DNA of 64,000 bases from Prosapia bicincta (GCA_036971475.1 JBAIZL010000003.1:108373070-108437069), one strand, 5' to 3'; shown: positions 1-11,254, counted from the stretch's first letter. Numbers and translations: made by a program. Notes: generated from the sequence alone by a model not told the origin.

Positions 1-961
1 ATTGAACGGAAATATCTCCGGATCAAGACGTCACAAAAAAAAAGGAATTATTTATATGAATAAACACTATAATTTTTGTTAAATATTGTTTCTGTGTAAA
101 ATTAACTGTTTTCTTGAAAATTTACAAAAACCAATATTTTTTTTTTTGTAATAAGGTTTAATTTCCAAACTTTTAAGTTGAATAAATCACAAAGTTTATT
201 ATGAAAATTGTTGAAAATCACTGAGAATATTATTAAGTATATAGAAAAAAAGTTTCTAATTTGGTTTGACATTTAAGCAACCTATTTCATTTTTACAACC
301 CTTCTAATAACTTTTTTTTTATTAAAAAAAAATCAGTTGCTTTTTCGTGATTATTTTTTTTTCTATTTAAGATTCCGACTTCCAGTTGGTCTTAAAATGT
401 TCATAATTTTATTTTCTACAAATTGTATTGCAAAAATTTTTTAAAATAATTAACTAATTTTTACACATATACAATAATCTTAACAAATTTTTCGATTGTT
501 TTGCAACAGCGCCACCTAGCAAGCGCTATAAACATAATACCGTTGGCAAAAAAAAGAAAAGTTTTATTTTTTTTTATAAGCTTTAATTTGAGACCTTACA
601 CGTTTTATTTGATTAAGTAGTTTTAGAGCCATTTAAGAAAACCAATTTTAAAAGAGCTATTTTGGGGGGTAAAAATCCAAACTTTACACTTATATATCTC
701 AAAACGAGTTAATTTTTTTAAAACTTTAACCCCTGTTTTCTGCACTGTAACATATGAGGTTTATCCATTTTTTATGGTATTTTGTGTCTAAGACCCCCCC
801 CCCCCCTTCGAGGGGGGCTCCCCCCGCATCCTCGAATTTCCGCAAATCAGACTTATGTCACTAATGATATTCGCATACTCCTGAAGATAACTCAAAAAGT
901 TTTAAGAAAATTCATTTATGGTCTTAGAATTTCGGGGTCAGTGACTTCCTTTATCCGACTA
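1..961. mobile_element. Right part of TIR-flanked non-coding element (copy A)
   Basis: This is the same sequence as 10437-11390, the right part of the complete element at 9199-11390. It is AT-rich, with long A and T runs and no coding potential. It ends with CCTTTATCCGACTA, the inverse of the element's left end apart from a few mismatches, followed by ACT. The left end lies outside the window. The short ORF at 782-973 runs through the C-tract and is not credible. Confidence 0.6.
794..825. other. C-run / G-run hairpin with TTCGA loop
   Basis: A run of 13 C (794-806) is followed by TTCGA, six G (812-817), CT and six C (820-825). The six G can pair with the C-run on either side, so the loop TTCGA closes a six-pair all-GC stem. 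The matching site in copy B has 11 C instead of 13, so the tract varies in length. Confidence 0.7.
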
Positions 962-3734
962 ACTGTTTCATAAACACTTGAAATACCTTATGATTCGAGT
1001 CCTTCTCCATGTAGCTGTCGGAAATCTCCTCTCCTTAAAACATGTTAAATTACCTTCTTATTAACTTGTAAATATTTATTAGTATATTCGACTCTAATTT
1101 TTTCTCAAGGGAGTTAAGGCTAGGATGGAGGACAATCCTAATTAGCTAGAACCTAGAAGTATGTATACTCGTATTTAATTCCGTTTGCGGAATCATTTTA
1201 TAGAAACTCGACACAAATTGTACTGAATGATTATTCCAAGAGTAAATAGTTCTAAGCTTCACATAACAAGGTACACACTAACTATCATGAAGGCCTTTGT
1301 CATGGTACTAACTTACATGACTTTCACACATGCCATAATCGGTAACATAATGATGAATAATATATTATTAGTTGTATATTTTACAGAACCAGCCCAAGAT
1401 CCCGGCAGATAATGGGGGTGGACACTATACCTACGATAACACACCATCTTCCCTCGGGACTCCATGGGATGAGTCGACAAGGCTTTAAGGTATGTTGCTA
1501 CCTGTCTATTTACCTTTATACAACTATAAACTACTTAATTCCTCTAAACAAGCGAGTCGAATCTGTGATTCGAGTTTTCAACCAACACGCTTCATTTGTT
1601 ACAACACCCAGTATAAACTATTGGAGCTTTTAGACATTCTAATTAAACTAAAGTGGATGGTGTCAAAATATTGCGGATAATTTCAAAACCTCACAAAAAT
1701 TAAAAATTATAACAACACGAAACCCCCCAAATGCACGTGTAAAGAGAAGGGTGAGCCCGAATTTGACAGATTGTGGCCCTCAGGCGATCCTCGCTAAGAG
1801 TTTTATCCTTGAATGTTGCGTGTTTGCTGACTTTATTTGTATTATGTGCAATTATTCAGCCTATAGTGTTGTTCGTGTTGTTTCTATAAAGCTTGTTTTA
1901 AATAATATTTCGTAAATGCTCATAGTAGTAGTAATATTTTACAAAGATTTCTTCATTTGTAATTTAATCCATCAAACGACATTTTTAAAAGGACTTTGAA
2001 TTCTTTGTAATTCGGAAAAAAGGATATCAGAATTATGTTTTTATTCATTTTAATACAGATGTGTATGATTTTTCAATTAAAAGCAAAGTAATATATTTAT
2101 ATTCCATAAGAATCACCAATTCTTCGGCATCGAAATTTCTTTCTGTTGTCATCTAACCGACCGACGTTGCGTCGTCCTCCCACAGCCAAACAGATTGCTC
2201 TATTCCTATTCTAAACGTTAATCTGGCCAACAATGAATCAGCTGTTATTGTTATGTTAGTTTAAGGTTATCTTTCCGACTCACAAATAATTGTAAATAAC
2301 TGAACGTGTGTGAAATGTATGTTTGTTGTAATATAACTTGGAATTATTAAAAAATTCGATACTTAAGTATGTAAAGTTTATATTTTGTTATTCGCCTAAA
2401 TTACTACATAAGTAGTTTAATTTATAGTTAATAGAATCTAAAGTTAATATAGGTTCTTAAAAACTTAATGTAAATTTCTCGTATTCTCAATATGGTTTTA
2501 ATTTAGTGGCAAAAGCTATTAAGTATTCACGTAAACCTAAACTGCTAAACAGGATTATAGCTAACGTTATAATCTAAACGAACCTTGAGTTTTACTTTCA
2601 TGTGTTTTTGCCTTTACTTGCAATATTGGTTTACAAATAATTAGGTTAGGCCTGTATTCTTAATGGCAACTTCCTAGTAGAACTCTTCCCTTACAATTGC
2701 AAGTTATAGGCCTTTAATTCTAATAAAATATTTGGAATAACATGCATGTTTTTACTAAGACTAAAAGTAGGTAATTGGATAGAAATTCTTTTCATAAACA
2801 TTTTGTTGAGCGGTGTTTTTTTTAATTAGAAATAACTATAGATCCTTTTAAAATATACGTTGCTTACAAATTTAGTAATCACAGCATGGTTTTTGTGTTT
2901 AATGACTAAAGTTCTTTCTAATCTAACCTTTAAACAGAGTTTTCCATTGGTAGCAGCTTTAAGCAAGTGTGGAGTATTTTTCAATTAAAGTAAATACAAT
3001 CTCTAAAAAACGAATGTACTTTTCTATTTAATTTTTTTGTACACTTAGATTTCAAAACGATCTTCTTTAGAAGAAATTATTAAATATATTATTTTTTAAA
3101 TTATTAAATAATTATATTTTTGTGTTATTTTTAATCTTGACAGGGGCACGAAATCTGTCAGTGTATTCGAAACGTCGTAGATTCATTAAGATATTTTCTT
3201 TTAAGTCTAAGAAAGTCAATTCTTGCTAAGTTTATATTATTAAAAATATAAAATAATTTATCTATTACGTTTATATATTCTTGCATATTTATGAAGGATA
3301 TTAGCACCCCATAGTTGCATACACACGACAATGCTGTTTATTGCGTAACTCTTTCCTTCGCGGGGAGATTTATTTTCCTGATTACATGGCTATTATATAA
3401 TACATAAGACGATGATAATATTATCAATGGAAAGTCATTAATGTATCAAAAATATAAGCATTGTATCACTACTACGTATGGGAAATACTGCACAGAGTGT
3501 CCTTGAATTACTCTGATATAGCCTACTTCTTTAGTCTTCCATATGTCTGTCTGGGTCTATTAAAAAAAGTTTTAATTTCTATAAAGCTGATAAACGCATC
3601 AAATTCAAATTTTAGTGTGTTCAAAACTTGTTTTTAAAAACGTTTTAGAATATTTGTTCTGAAAATCTCGTGTTCATACAAAGTTAGAGTGCTGTTAACT
3701 GTTGCCGCTTTAGCTTTAAGCAAAGATCCTCTTT
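962..3734. other. Non-coding core of the tandem unit, copy A
   Basis: This core is shared by copies A, B (11391-14201) and C (21229-24058). It is AT-rich and has frequent stops in all frames. The candidate exon at 1387-1489 is the only part with coding-like features. A GC-richer patch near 2158-2185 (accgaccgacgttgcgtcgt) is conserved in all three copies, but I cannot assign it a function. The short ORFs at 1227 and 1492 are not supported as genes. Confidence 0.7.
1387..1489 (+). other. Candidate duplicated exon relic, copy A
   Basis: A 103-nt block lies between a good 3' splice site (tgtatattttacag) and a good 5' splice site (AAG|GTATGT). The frame starting at 1388 is open for 34 codons to the donor and ends MSRQGFK. 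The same block, with identical length and boundaries, occurs in copies B and C. The C version keeps the same frame open despite several base changes (its peptide includes QHLPTGLHEMSRQGFK). Flanking non-coding DNA has indels between copies, while this block has none. I do not recognise the peptide and found no partner exons, so it may be a captured exon of an unknown gene or chance. Confidence 0.35.
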
Positions 3735-4996
3735 AACTCTAGTCAGGGAAGTGCTGGTAGGTATTGAACTGCTGGAAATGTAGGCAGAGAACTGTTTTAA
3801 CAATAGCCAGAGATTTTCTCGAACTGTAGTCAGAGAATGTCTCGAGCTATAGCCACATATCTGTCCAAACGTTAGGCAGGAAACGGCTGGAACTGTAGGC
3901 AGAGAACTGTTTTAACAATAGCCAGAGATTTACTTGAACTGTAGCCAGAGAACTGCTCGAGCTATAGCCACACATCTGTCCAAACTTTAGGCAGGAAACT
4001 GCTGGAACTGTAGGCAGAGAACTGTTTTAACAATAGCCAGAGATTTGCGTGAACTGTAGCCAGAGAATTGCTCGAGCTATAGCCACATATCTGTCCAAAC
4101 TTTAGGCAGGAAACGGCTGGAACTGTAGGCAGAGAACTGTTTTAACAATAGCCAGAGATTTGCTTGAACTGTAGCCAGAGAACTGCTCGAGCTATAGCCA
4201 CATATCTGTCCAAACGTTAGGCAGGAAACGGCTGGAACTGTAGGCAGAGAACTGTTTTAACATTAGCCAGAGATTTGCTTGAACTGTAGCCAGAGAACTG
4301 CTCGAGCTATAGCCACATATCTGTCCAAACTTTAGGCAGGAAACTGCTGGAACTGTAGGCAGAGAACTGTTTTAACTATAGCCAGAGATTAGGTCTAACT
4401 GTAGACAGAGAACCGCTGGAACTATAGCCAATAACTGTTCGAACTATAGCCAGGAATCAGTTTAAACTCTAGGCAGGGACGTGCATAATCTGCAGGCAAA
4501 GAACTGTTTTAACTAAAGCCAGAGATTTGCTCGAACTTTAGACAGAGAACCGCTTGAACTATAGCCAATAACTGCTTGAACTGTAGCCAGAAATCTGTTC
4601 AAAGTCTAGGCAGGAAACGGCTCGCACTGTAGAATGAGAATTCCTCGGACTGGTAACCTGAGAACTTCTCAAACTGTAGCTGGAGAACTTCTCCAACTGT
4701 TGCCTAAGAACTCCTCCAACTGTTGTCTGAGAACTTCTCGAACTGTAGCATGAGAGCTCCTCAAACTGTAGCTAGAGAACATCTTGAAGAGTAGTCATTC
4801 AACTCCTTGAACTGTAGCCTGAGATATCCTTGGACTGTACTCTGAGAACTTATTGAATTTTAGCCAGAGAACTCCTAAACCGTTGCCTGAGAATTCCTTC
4901 AACTGTTGCCTGAGAACTCCTCGAACTGTAGCCTGAGAATTCCTTGGACTGCACCCTGAGAACTTATCGAATTGTAGCAATAGAGCTTCTCAAACT
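3735..4996. repeat. 23-bp minisatellite with 115-bp higher-order unit, copy A
   Basis: The monomer is about 23 bp, of the form aactgtaggcagagaactg plus four bases. The string agagaactg recurs at 3786, 3901, 4016, 4131, 4246 and 4361, exactly 115 bp apart, so five different monomers form a higher-order unit. The last unit begins to degrade. From about 4450 to 4996 the array is more degenerate, with variants such as ctgtagcctgagaact. The minus-strand ORF at 4795-4980 is translated repeat, not a gene. Confidence 0.92.
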
Positions 4997-6051
4997 TAGA
5001 TTTCAAAACAATCTTCTTTAAAATAAATTATTAAATATATATACTCGTAGGCCTATATATAAAGAACTAAATCAAAATACAAATACACGAAATATAATTG
5101 TAAATTCAATGTTCCGGTTACCCACATTATAGGCTGACTGGCGATAAAAGTGTTCTGGCGCCTATCACTAAGACATGTACACGTGTCACATGTAATTGAT
5201 TTTATCATGTCACTTGTGAGGTTATAAATATTTTGTATATAGAACTAAAGTGTAATATATTCTCTCTCTGATAATTAATGCTTCAGGTCCAATAAATACT
5301 ATCCAAGATTAATATCAAGTAAAAGTTTTAAAACCATAATAATTTACTTGTTAAGGAATTTACGTTATAATTTACTTCCTAGTAAAGATGAGTTTATCTA
5401 AGTGTATCAATGTTTGTACTTAACTTCAACCAAGTCCGTTTTTAAGGATTATTTTACAACTAAATACTTAGTCAATATTTCCGACTTACTTTTTAGGTTT
5501 TGTGAAATTTTGAAAACAGTAGTGAAAATCAATATAATACGGAATAACAAAGTTTTGTGTCGGCCCGTAACTACGGACAAAAAGCTCCTAGAATAACATC
5601 ATGTTTTTAGTGCTGTCGGCGTTTATCTATCAAACAAAAACCATCGTATTTACATCTGTAAGTAGTGTGAAGCTTGTTGTTTAATACTTAGCATTCATTT
5701 TTCCAAAAGTAGCAACACCAGCTGAGTAGTACGAATAAACATAAAGCGTTAAGAGGCCCGACGGTATTCGGTTCAGGGTACTGACTGTCGGGTCAATTGG
5801 GTGACGATTACAGGAACGGACGGTTAAAAGAGTGACGGTTTTACTGTATTCTAACAATCAAAGTACAAATAATTTTAATTCGTTGGGTGTTGCTTAGTAA
5901 CCAAAATTTAAAATGAATTCAACGATGTAGCCTATTATGGCAGTGCTGTTTTGGTAAATAAAAATTGTATATGTTATCTCGTTGGGAAGCTGTTTTGTTA
6001 AAATCCTAACCGTTTTATAGGTTATTATTTTTCTGCTGAAATTAATTGGTT
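4997..6051. other. Non-coding segment after the minisatellite, copy A
   Basis: This AT-rich sequence is shared with copy B at offset 10467. It includes an imperfect palindrome around an E-box, acatgtacacgtgtcacatg, starting at 5173. A 64-codon frame at 5402-5596 is the same in copy B, but that is expected for near-identical copies. It has no recognisable domain and I do not call it a gene. Confidence 0.6.
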
Positions 6052-6225
6052 TTGGGGGGTCAAGTGTCACCCCCTTGGGCTACGCCCCTAAGATCTACTT
6101 ATCTCAGGACCCTTCCCAAGAAAGTACTCAACAATTCATAAAATTTCATGGCGATCGAATTAGTAGACTATTTTATTAACGCATAAGGGTTATACATACA
6201 TACATACATACAAACATTCATTTTT
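6052..6225 (+). mobile_element. Possible 3' tail of a non-LTR retrotransposon, copy A
   Basis: A short GC-richer stretch (ggggggtcaagtgtcacccc and a run of CT-rich sequence) is followed by aaatttcatggcgatcgaa and then a TACA microsatellite (tacatacatacatacat) near 6192. A conserved tail ending in a TACA-type microsatellite is common for truncated RTE-like and related retroelements in invertebrates. No reverse transcriptase is present, so the assignment is weak. Confidence 0.25.
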
Positions 6226-7124
6226 ATATCAGGTATAACACCCCTAGTAGGACGAACAAGAAAGGTTAAAATAAATCATACTTCTTGAGAAAGGAATGTT
6301 TTTCGTTGAACTTTTTTTAAGTGTAACTGAATTGGAGAAAATGCAATATTCGTAAATTGTTATCTTGTTCAAAATGGTTTTTAACCAGAATTTGTTTAAT
6401 GGCAATTAAAAAATGTTGCTTTTCAACATGCACTTCCGATTAATTGATTCCGAACCAAATTTTTGTTGGCTTCATAGAATTAATTAATGTTTATATACTA
6501 CAGTTTCTCGAACGTAACATATTTCGATATATTAAACCTTTTTTTACAGATTGGATTTTAAATTATGATCATAAGACAATAAATTGAACTGCTAACTTAA
6601 AATACAACCAAGCTGTGTTGCCACATTCACTTTATGTAATGTCTAGAGTAAACAAACTAAAGGAAGAAAGTCGGGCCAACTAGAGTAACAAATTCTTATC
6701 GCTACGAGACTTTCGACTACAAGGGAATTGGGTCGTCAGCTGTGTTTATTCAACAAATGCGTTTATTTTATCATTTCTTACCGTATTAGAGTTGTGATGA
6801 ATGTAGCTGTATTTTCGTATTTTTCTAAAGGCTTTTAAATTAAAAGTTTGTTGTCAAGTGTAATTAGTTTATAATAATTGGGGCAGTTAGAGAGTTCCCT
6901 TTGTTGTTTTCTATTAGGGCAAATATTTTACAATAACCATATAGAAAAAATATCTAAATTTCACAAGTACCTTTGTCCTGCTAAAATCACAAAAAGAAGA
7001 AAACTTGTAGTTTTACCGAAACATGTACCTTCTCGTATGTATAGAGAACTATATCCTGTTGTGGGTTTTGTGTTTTTATAATATTTCTTATAAATAGATT
7101 ATAACGATTCTATAAGAAAGATAA
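6226..7124. other. Left flank of the transposon insertion, copy A
   Basis: This non-coding AT-rich sequence is shared with copy B. Its right part (6474-7121) also occurs as a diverged paralog at 8505-9151. The 67-codon frame at 6878-7081 is interrupted or altered in the paralog and has no recognisable motif. The last three bases, TAA (7122-7124), are the target-site duplication of the CACTA-like element that begins at 7125. Confidence 0.6.
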
Positions 7125-8357
7125 CACTGGTATGCATCAAATTTGCTTCAAGAATGAAAACATCTGATTTTAGTCAATTGCGATGCCCTGAATTCAGATC
7201 TGATTTTAGTCAATTGCGATGCCCTGAATTAAGATCTGTTTTTAGTTTTTTTTCTATCACGTCAGGTTTTTTCGTAATTTAAAAAAAATGTATAATAATA
7301 ATTTACACAATTACTGCACATATGGGTATCTATAATGAATTTAAACCTCTATAAATGTTTATTTGTTTACCGGAATATATTTTATAAATAAACAAGGATG
7401 TTAAAATTCAATGTAATTATAAGTGACAATTTAAAAAACTTACCTAGTGTTTACATCACACTTGGGATCTTTTGCCGTTTTGACATTCTTTTATGGCGGT
7501 CGGGGGAATTTCCCTTTAGGCACCAGCAGTAATCTGCCATCATTGTTTCATTCCAATTCCCCTGGTATCTTGTTTGCATGGTTTTAATGTCCTAGTGGAA
7601 TCTTTCAATCTATTTCTCACTCACCGCACCCAGATTTTCTGAGAAATAGTCGATATGGCTATATAGAAAATGTACTTTCACACTCATTTTACAACCCAAG
7701 GGTTTGAAATGTCCTAAACATTCCTCAACAATTTCCCTATAATTTTCAGCTTTATTGTTCCCAAGAAAGTTTTCAGTTACCCTGTTAAACGCCAACCATA
7801 AAGAAGCTTCGAGTTCATTCATCGAGTAAGTGAAACCACGGTCTCTCGACCGAGTTCTCGAATTTGTGGTCCATCAAAAACACCAGCTTTTAGTTTTGCG
7901 TCTGTTTTATTTGGTAATTTTGTTTGATGGTACAAACGGATATTGCTTTTATTACTTAAGCTTGTCACGAATTGCTTCATAAGTCCAAGTTTTATATGAA
8001 GAGGGGGCAACAGAATTTTCTCTCTACAAATTAGGGGTTCAGACAGTTCATTTTTTTTCCAGGTACAAGATTCCTTCTTGGGGGCCAATTTTTTCTTTCC
8101 CAGTGCTCAGATTGTGCTCTGCTATCCCACTCACAGAGAAAACAGGGATACGTAGTGAAACCGGATTGTTGGCCTAGAAGTATCGCAGTACTTTAAAATC
8201 CCCACACACTGTCCAGGAATGCCTACGATACTCAATTTTATCAAGCATCAGTTTAAGGTTATTATAAGATTCTTTTAAATCAACAGAGTATGCAAGAGGC
8301 AATGAGGGGAGTAAATTTCCATTATGAAGCAATACTCCTATAAGACTTCTCAATCAA
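7125..8357 (-). mobile_element. CACTA-like DNA transposon, copy A, right part lost
   Basis: The element starts with CACTGGTATGCAT at 7125, identical to the end of the complete copy at 17585. Two subterminal 36-bp direct repeats follow (7163-7234). It then carries the 3' half of the minus-strand transposase-like pseudogene and breaks off at 8357 within the codons for Val-Asp-Ser. The rest of the gene and the right inverted repeat are missing, and the sequence jumps to a second copy of the element's 3' region. It cannot be mobilised on its own. Confidence 0.75.
7451..8357 (-). pseudogene. Truncated transposase-like pseudogene, copy A
   Basis: Read on the minus strand, the pieces match a large family of uncharacterised proteins that I know as multicopy in arthropods. 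Visible family motifs are CGDFKV, YPCFLCEWDSRA, LPPLHIKLGLMKQFV, FLGNNKAENYREIVEE and VHFLYSHIDYFSENLGAV. Lesions shared with copy B are a TGA after Val-Asp-Ser, a frameshift at an ATGA overlap near 7819-7822, and two TAG codons near 7610 and 7592. Lesions found only here are one base lost after the CGDFKVL codons and a frameshift in an A-run near 8050. The last codon is followed by TAA at 7451. The N-terminal half is deleted. Not functional. Confidence 0.8.
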
Positions 8358-8504
8358 CTATCTACCGGAATATATTTTATAAATAAACAAGGATGTTAAA
8401 TGTAATTATAAGTGACAATTTAAAAAACTTACCTAGTGTTTACATCACACTTGGGATCTTTTGCCGTTTTGACATTCTTTTATGGCGGTCGGGGGAATTT
8501 CTCT
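8358..8504. repeat. Second copy of the transposon 3' region
   Basis: This piece repeats 7367-7510, from ccggaatatattttataaat to cgggggaattt, with a small deletion. It carries the last codons of the transposase-like pseudogene on the minus strand (stop at 8440). It joins the truncated gene on the left, with tctac shared at the junction, and the diverged flank on the right. The plus-strand ORF at 8436-8618 crosses this junction and is not a gene. Confidence 0.8.
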
Positions 8505-9198
8505 ATAGAATTAATTAATGTTTATATACTACAGTTTCTCGAACGTAACATACTTCGGTATATTAAACCTTTTTTTATAGATCAGATTTTAAATTATGAT
8601 CATAAGACAATAAATTGAACTGCTGACTTATAATACAACCAAGCGGTGTTGCCAAATTCATTTTATGTAATGTCTAGAGTAAACAAACTAAAGGAAGAAA
8701 GTCGAGGCTGCCTCAGCCAACTAGAGTAACAAATTCTTATCGCTACGAGACTTTGGACTGCAAGGGAATTGGGTCGTCAGCTGTGTTTATTCAACAAATG
8801 CGTTTATTTTATCATTTCTTACACGATTAAAGTTGTGATGTATTTAGCTGTATTTTCGCATTTTGTCTACAGGTTTTTGAATTGAAAGTTTGTTGTTAAG
8901 TGTAATTAGTTTATAAAAATTGGGGCAGTTAGAGGGTTTCCATTACTGTTTTCTATTAAGCCAAATATTTTGCAATAACCATTTAGGAAGAAATATCTAA
9001 ATTTCACAAGTATCTTTGTCCTGCTAAAATCGGAAAAAAGACCACTTCTAGTAGTGCCGAAACATGTATGTATAAAGACTTATTTCCTGTTGTGAGTTTT
9101 GTGTTTATATAATATAACTATAAATAGATTATAAGGATGCAATAAGAAAGGTAATGTATTTGTTATGCGAGATTTTATAATAACTTTATATTTCTACT
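8505..9198. repeat. Diverged paralog of the insertion flanks with empty target site
   Basis: 8505-9151 matches 6474-7121 with scattered substitutions and small indels. 9152-9198 then matches 20045-20091, the right flank of the complete transposon in copy B. The two flanks meet here at a single TAA (9152-9154) with no transposon between them. This segment therefore represents the unit before the CACTA-like element inserted. Confidence 0.82.
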
Positions 9199-9349
9199 TA
9201 GTGGTATAAAGGAAGTCACTAAAAAGGCCAAACCCAGAAACTCTAAGACGGTGAATCAATTGATCTGAAATTTTTGGCAATCTCTTTTAAAATATATAAG
9301 GTTCATTAGTGACAATAGTCTGTGTTGGGGAAATGCCCATTGCCCTTAT

Positions 9350-9830
9350 AGGGGCAAAAACAACCCTTATGAGCAGAGATAAATGAATGACTTGAAATAA
9401 GTGAATCAAATAATAGTATATTACGTTTTTGTGTCTGCTAAGACACAAAATTGAGGCTCCGAAACTAAAAAAGTGGTACGACATTTCTAAAAGGGCATTT
9501 TTCGGGCAAAAATCAACCCTTTTGGGGGCCTTATCTACAATCACCTTAAATAAATAAGCAAAAAAACTTTAAATACATTGTTTAGACGGCTCAGTCAGAA
9601 AATCAAAGTCACGTAAATGAATAATTGGTTTAATAACCCTAGAAGGGCAAGATCAGCTCTTTTGGGGGCATTATCTACAATCATCTTAAATAGATAAGCA
9701 AAAAACCTTTAAATACATTGTTTAGACTGCTCAGTCAGAAAATTTAAGTCCCGTAAATGAAAAATTGGTTTAACAGCCCTAGAAGAGCAAAATCAGCCCT
9801 TTTGGGGGCAATCCCTACAATCACAAACCT
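9350..9830. repeat. Tandem repeat with a ~140-bp period
   Basis: The motif cccttttgggggc plus ctacaatca recurs with its anchor tttgggggc at 9521, 9661 and 9801, exactly 140 bp apart. Between anchors the units share aagcaaaaaacctttaaatac and gctcagtcagaaaat. A more diverged unit starts near 9350. The minus-strand ORF at 9287-9544 lies on this repeat and is not a gene. Confidence 0.8.
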
Positions 9831-9840
9831 TATACCACCT

Positions 9841-10875
9841 TTTTTACAATAATTAACTGTTTTTTATATATCTGCCATATTTGGATCCAATTCGTGCATC
9901 GAAAATTGATAGCCAAAACATTGAACGAAAATATCTCCGGATCAAGACGTCACAAAAAAAGGAATTATTTATCAGAATAAACACTATAATTTTTGTTAAA
10001 TACTATTTCCTTGTAAAATTAACTGTTTTCTTGAAAATTTACAAAAACCAATTTTTTTTTATTAGACTTAATTTTCAAAATTTTAAGATTAAAGTTTAGT
10101 AAATCGCAAACTATTGCATTGAATTTACTTAAAATGGCCAAGAGTATTGAAGATTACATAAAAATAAAGTTTCTAATTTTATTTGTCGTTTGAGCAATTT
10201 CTCTCAGTATTACAATACATTTATTTTATTTTTTTTGTAAATTTAAAAAAAAAATTGGTTTTTCCTATATTATTTTTTTTTTATTTGAGATATGGACTTC
10301 TAATTGGTCTTAAAATGTTCGTTATTTTATCCTCTTAAAATTTTATTTAAACGTTTTTTTTACAATAATTAACTGTTTTTTATATATCTACCATATTTTG
10401 GGTCCATTTCGTGCATCGAAAATTGATAGCCAAAACATTGAACGGAAATATCTCCGGATCAAGACGTCACAAAAAAAAGGAATTATTTATATGAATAAAC
10501 ACTATAATTTTTGTTAAATATTGTTTCTGTGTAAAATTAACTGTTTTCTTGAAAATTTACAAAAACCAATATTTTTTTTGTAATAAGGTTTAATTTCCAA
10601 ACTTTTAAGTTGAATAAATCACAAAGTTTATTATGAAAATTGTTGAAAATCACTGAGAATATTATTAAGTATATAGAAAAAAAGTTTCTAATTTGGTTTG
10701 ACATTTAAGCAACCTATTTCATTTTTACAACCCTTCTAATAACTTTTTTTTTATTAAAAAAAAATCAGTTGCTTTTTCGTGATTATTTTTTTTCTATTTA
10801 AGATTCCGACTTCCAGTTGGTCTTAAAATGTTCATAATTTTATTTTCTACAAATTGTATTGCAAACATTTTTTAA
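9841..10875. repeat. Tandem repeat with a ~516-bp period
   Basis: Two units start with ttacaataattaactgtttt near 9844 and 10360. Each continues with ccatatt, gtgcatcgaaaattgatagc, the block aaaatatctccggatcaaga or a close variant, and long T and A runs. A third, weaker start occurs near 10870. The window's first base lies inside the equivalent of the second unit. AT-rich, no coding potential; the frame at 9881-10099 is low-complexity. Confidence 0.75.
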
Positions 10876-11224
10876 AATAATTAACTAATTTTTACACATA
10901 TACAATAATCTTAACAAATTTTTCGATTGTTTTGCAACAGCGCCACCTAGCAAGCGCTATAAACATAATACCGTTGGCAAAAAAAAGAAAAGTTTTATTT
11001 TTTTTTATAAGCTTTAATTTGAGACCTTACACGTTTTATTTGATTAAGTAGTTTTAGAGCCATTTAAGAAAACCAATTTTAAAAGAGCTATTTTGGGGGG
11101 TAAAAATCCAAACTTTACTCTTATATATCTCAAAACGAGTTAATTTTTTTAAAACTTTAACCCCTGTTTTCTGCACTGAAACATATGAGGTTTATCCATT
11201 TTTTATGGTATTTTGTGTCTAAGA

Positions 11225-11254
11225 CCCCCCCCCCCTTCGAGGGGGGCTCCCCCC
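11225..11254. other. C-run / G-run hairpin, copy B
   Basis: Eleven C (11225-11235), TTCGA, six G and, after CT, six C. It is the same fold as at 794-825 with two fewer C. Confidence 0.7.

Larger units (their letters stand above)
1..8357 (+). repeat. Copy A of the large tandem (segmental) duplication
   Basis: This stretch matches 10437-19079 almost base for base. The offset changes in steps: 10436 at the left edge, 10429 near 1.2 kb, 10467 from about 1.7 kb, 10466 near 6.9 kb and 10719 after the foldback insertion in copy B. The steps are explained by homopolymer length changes, a deletion of about 46 bp in A near 1567 (copies B and C both keep the longer form), an 8-bp loss in B near 12197, and the insertion in B at 17761. 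The copy is cut by the window start and ends at 8357, where A jumps to a repeated piece of its transposon. I see no intact gene in it. Confidence 0.93.

Noticed and set aside
782..973. Proline-rich 63-codon frame over the C-tract
   Set aside because: It depends on the length-variable C-run; copy B, with two fewer C, shifts the frame.
4795..4980. Minus-strand 61-codon frame, repeated at 15262-15447
   Set aside because: It lies wholly within the 23-bp minisatellite, and its peptide shows the repeat period.
5402..5596. 64-codon frame identical in copies A and B
   Set aside because: The copies are nearly identical throughout, so conservation adds no evidence. No domain, splice context or codon bias was seen.
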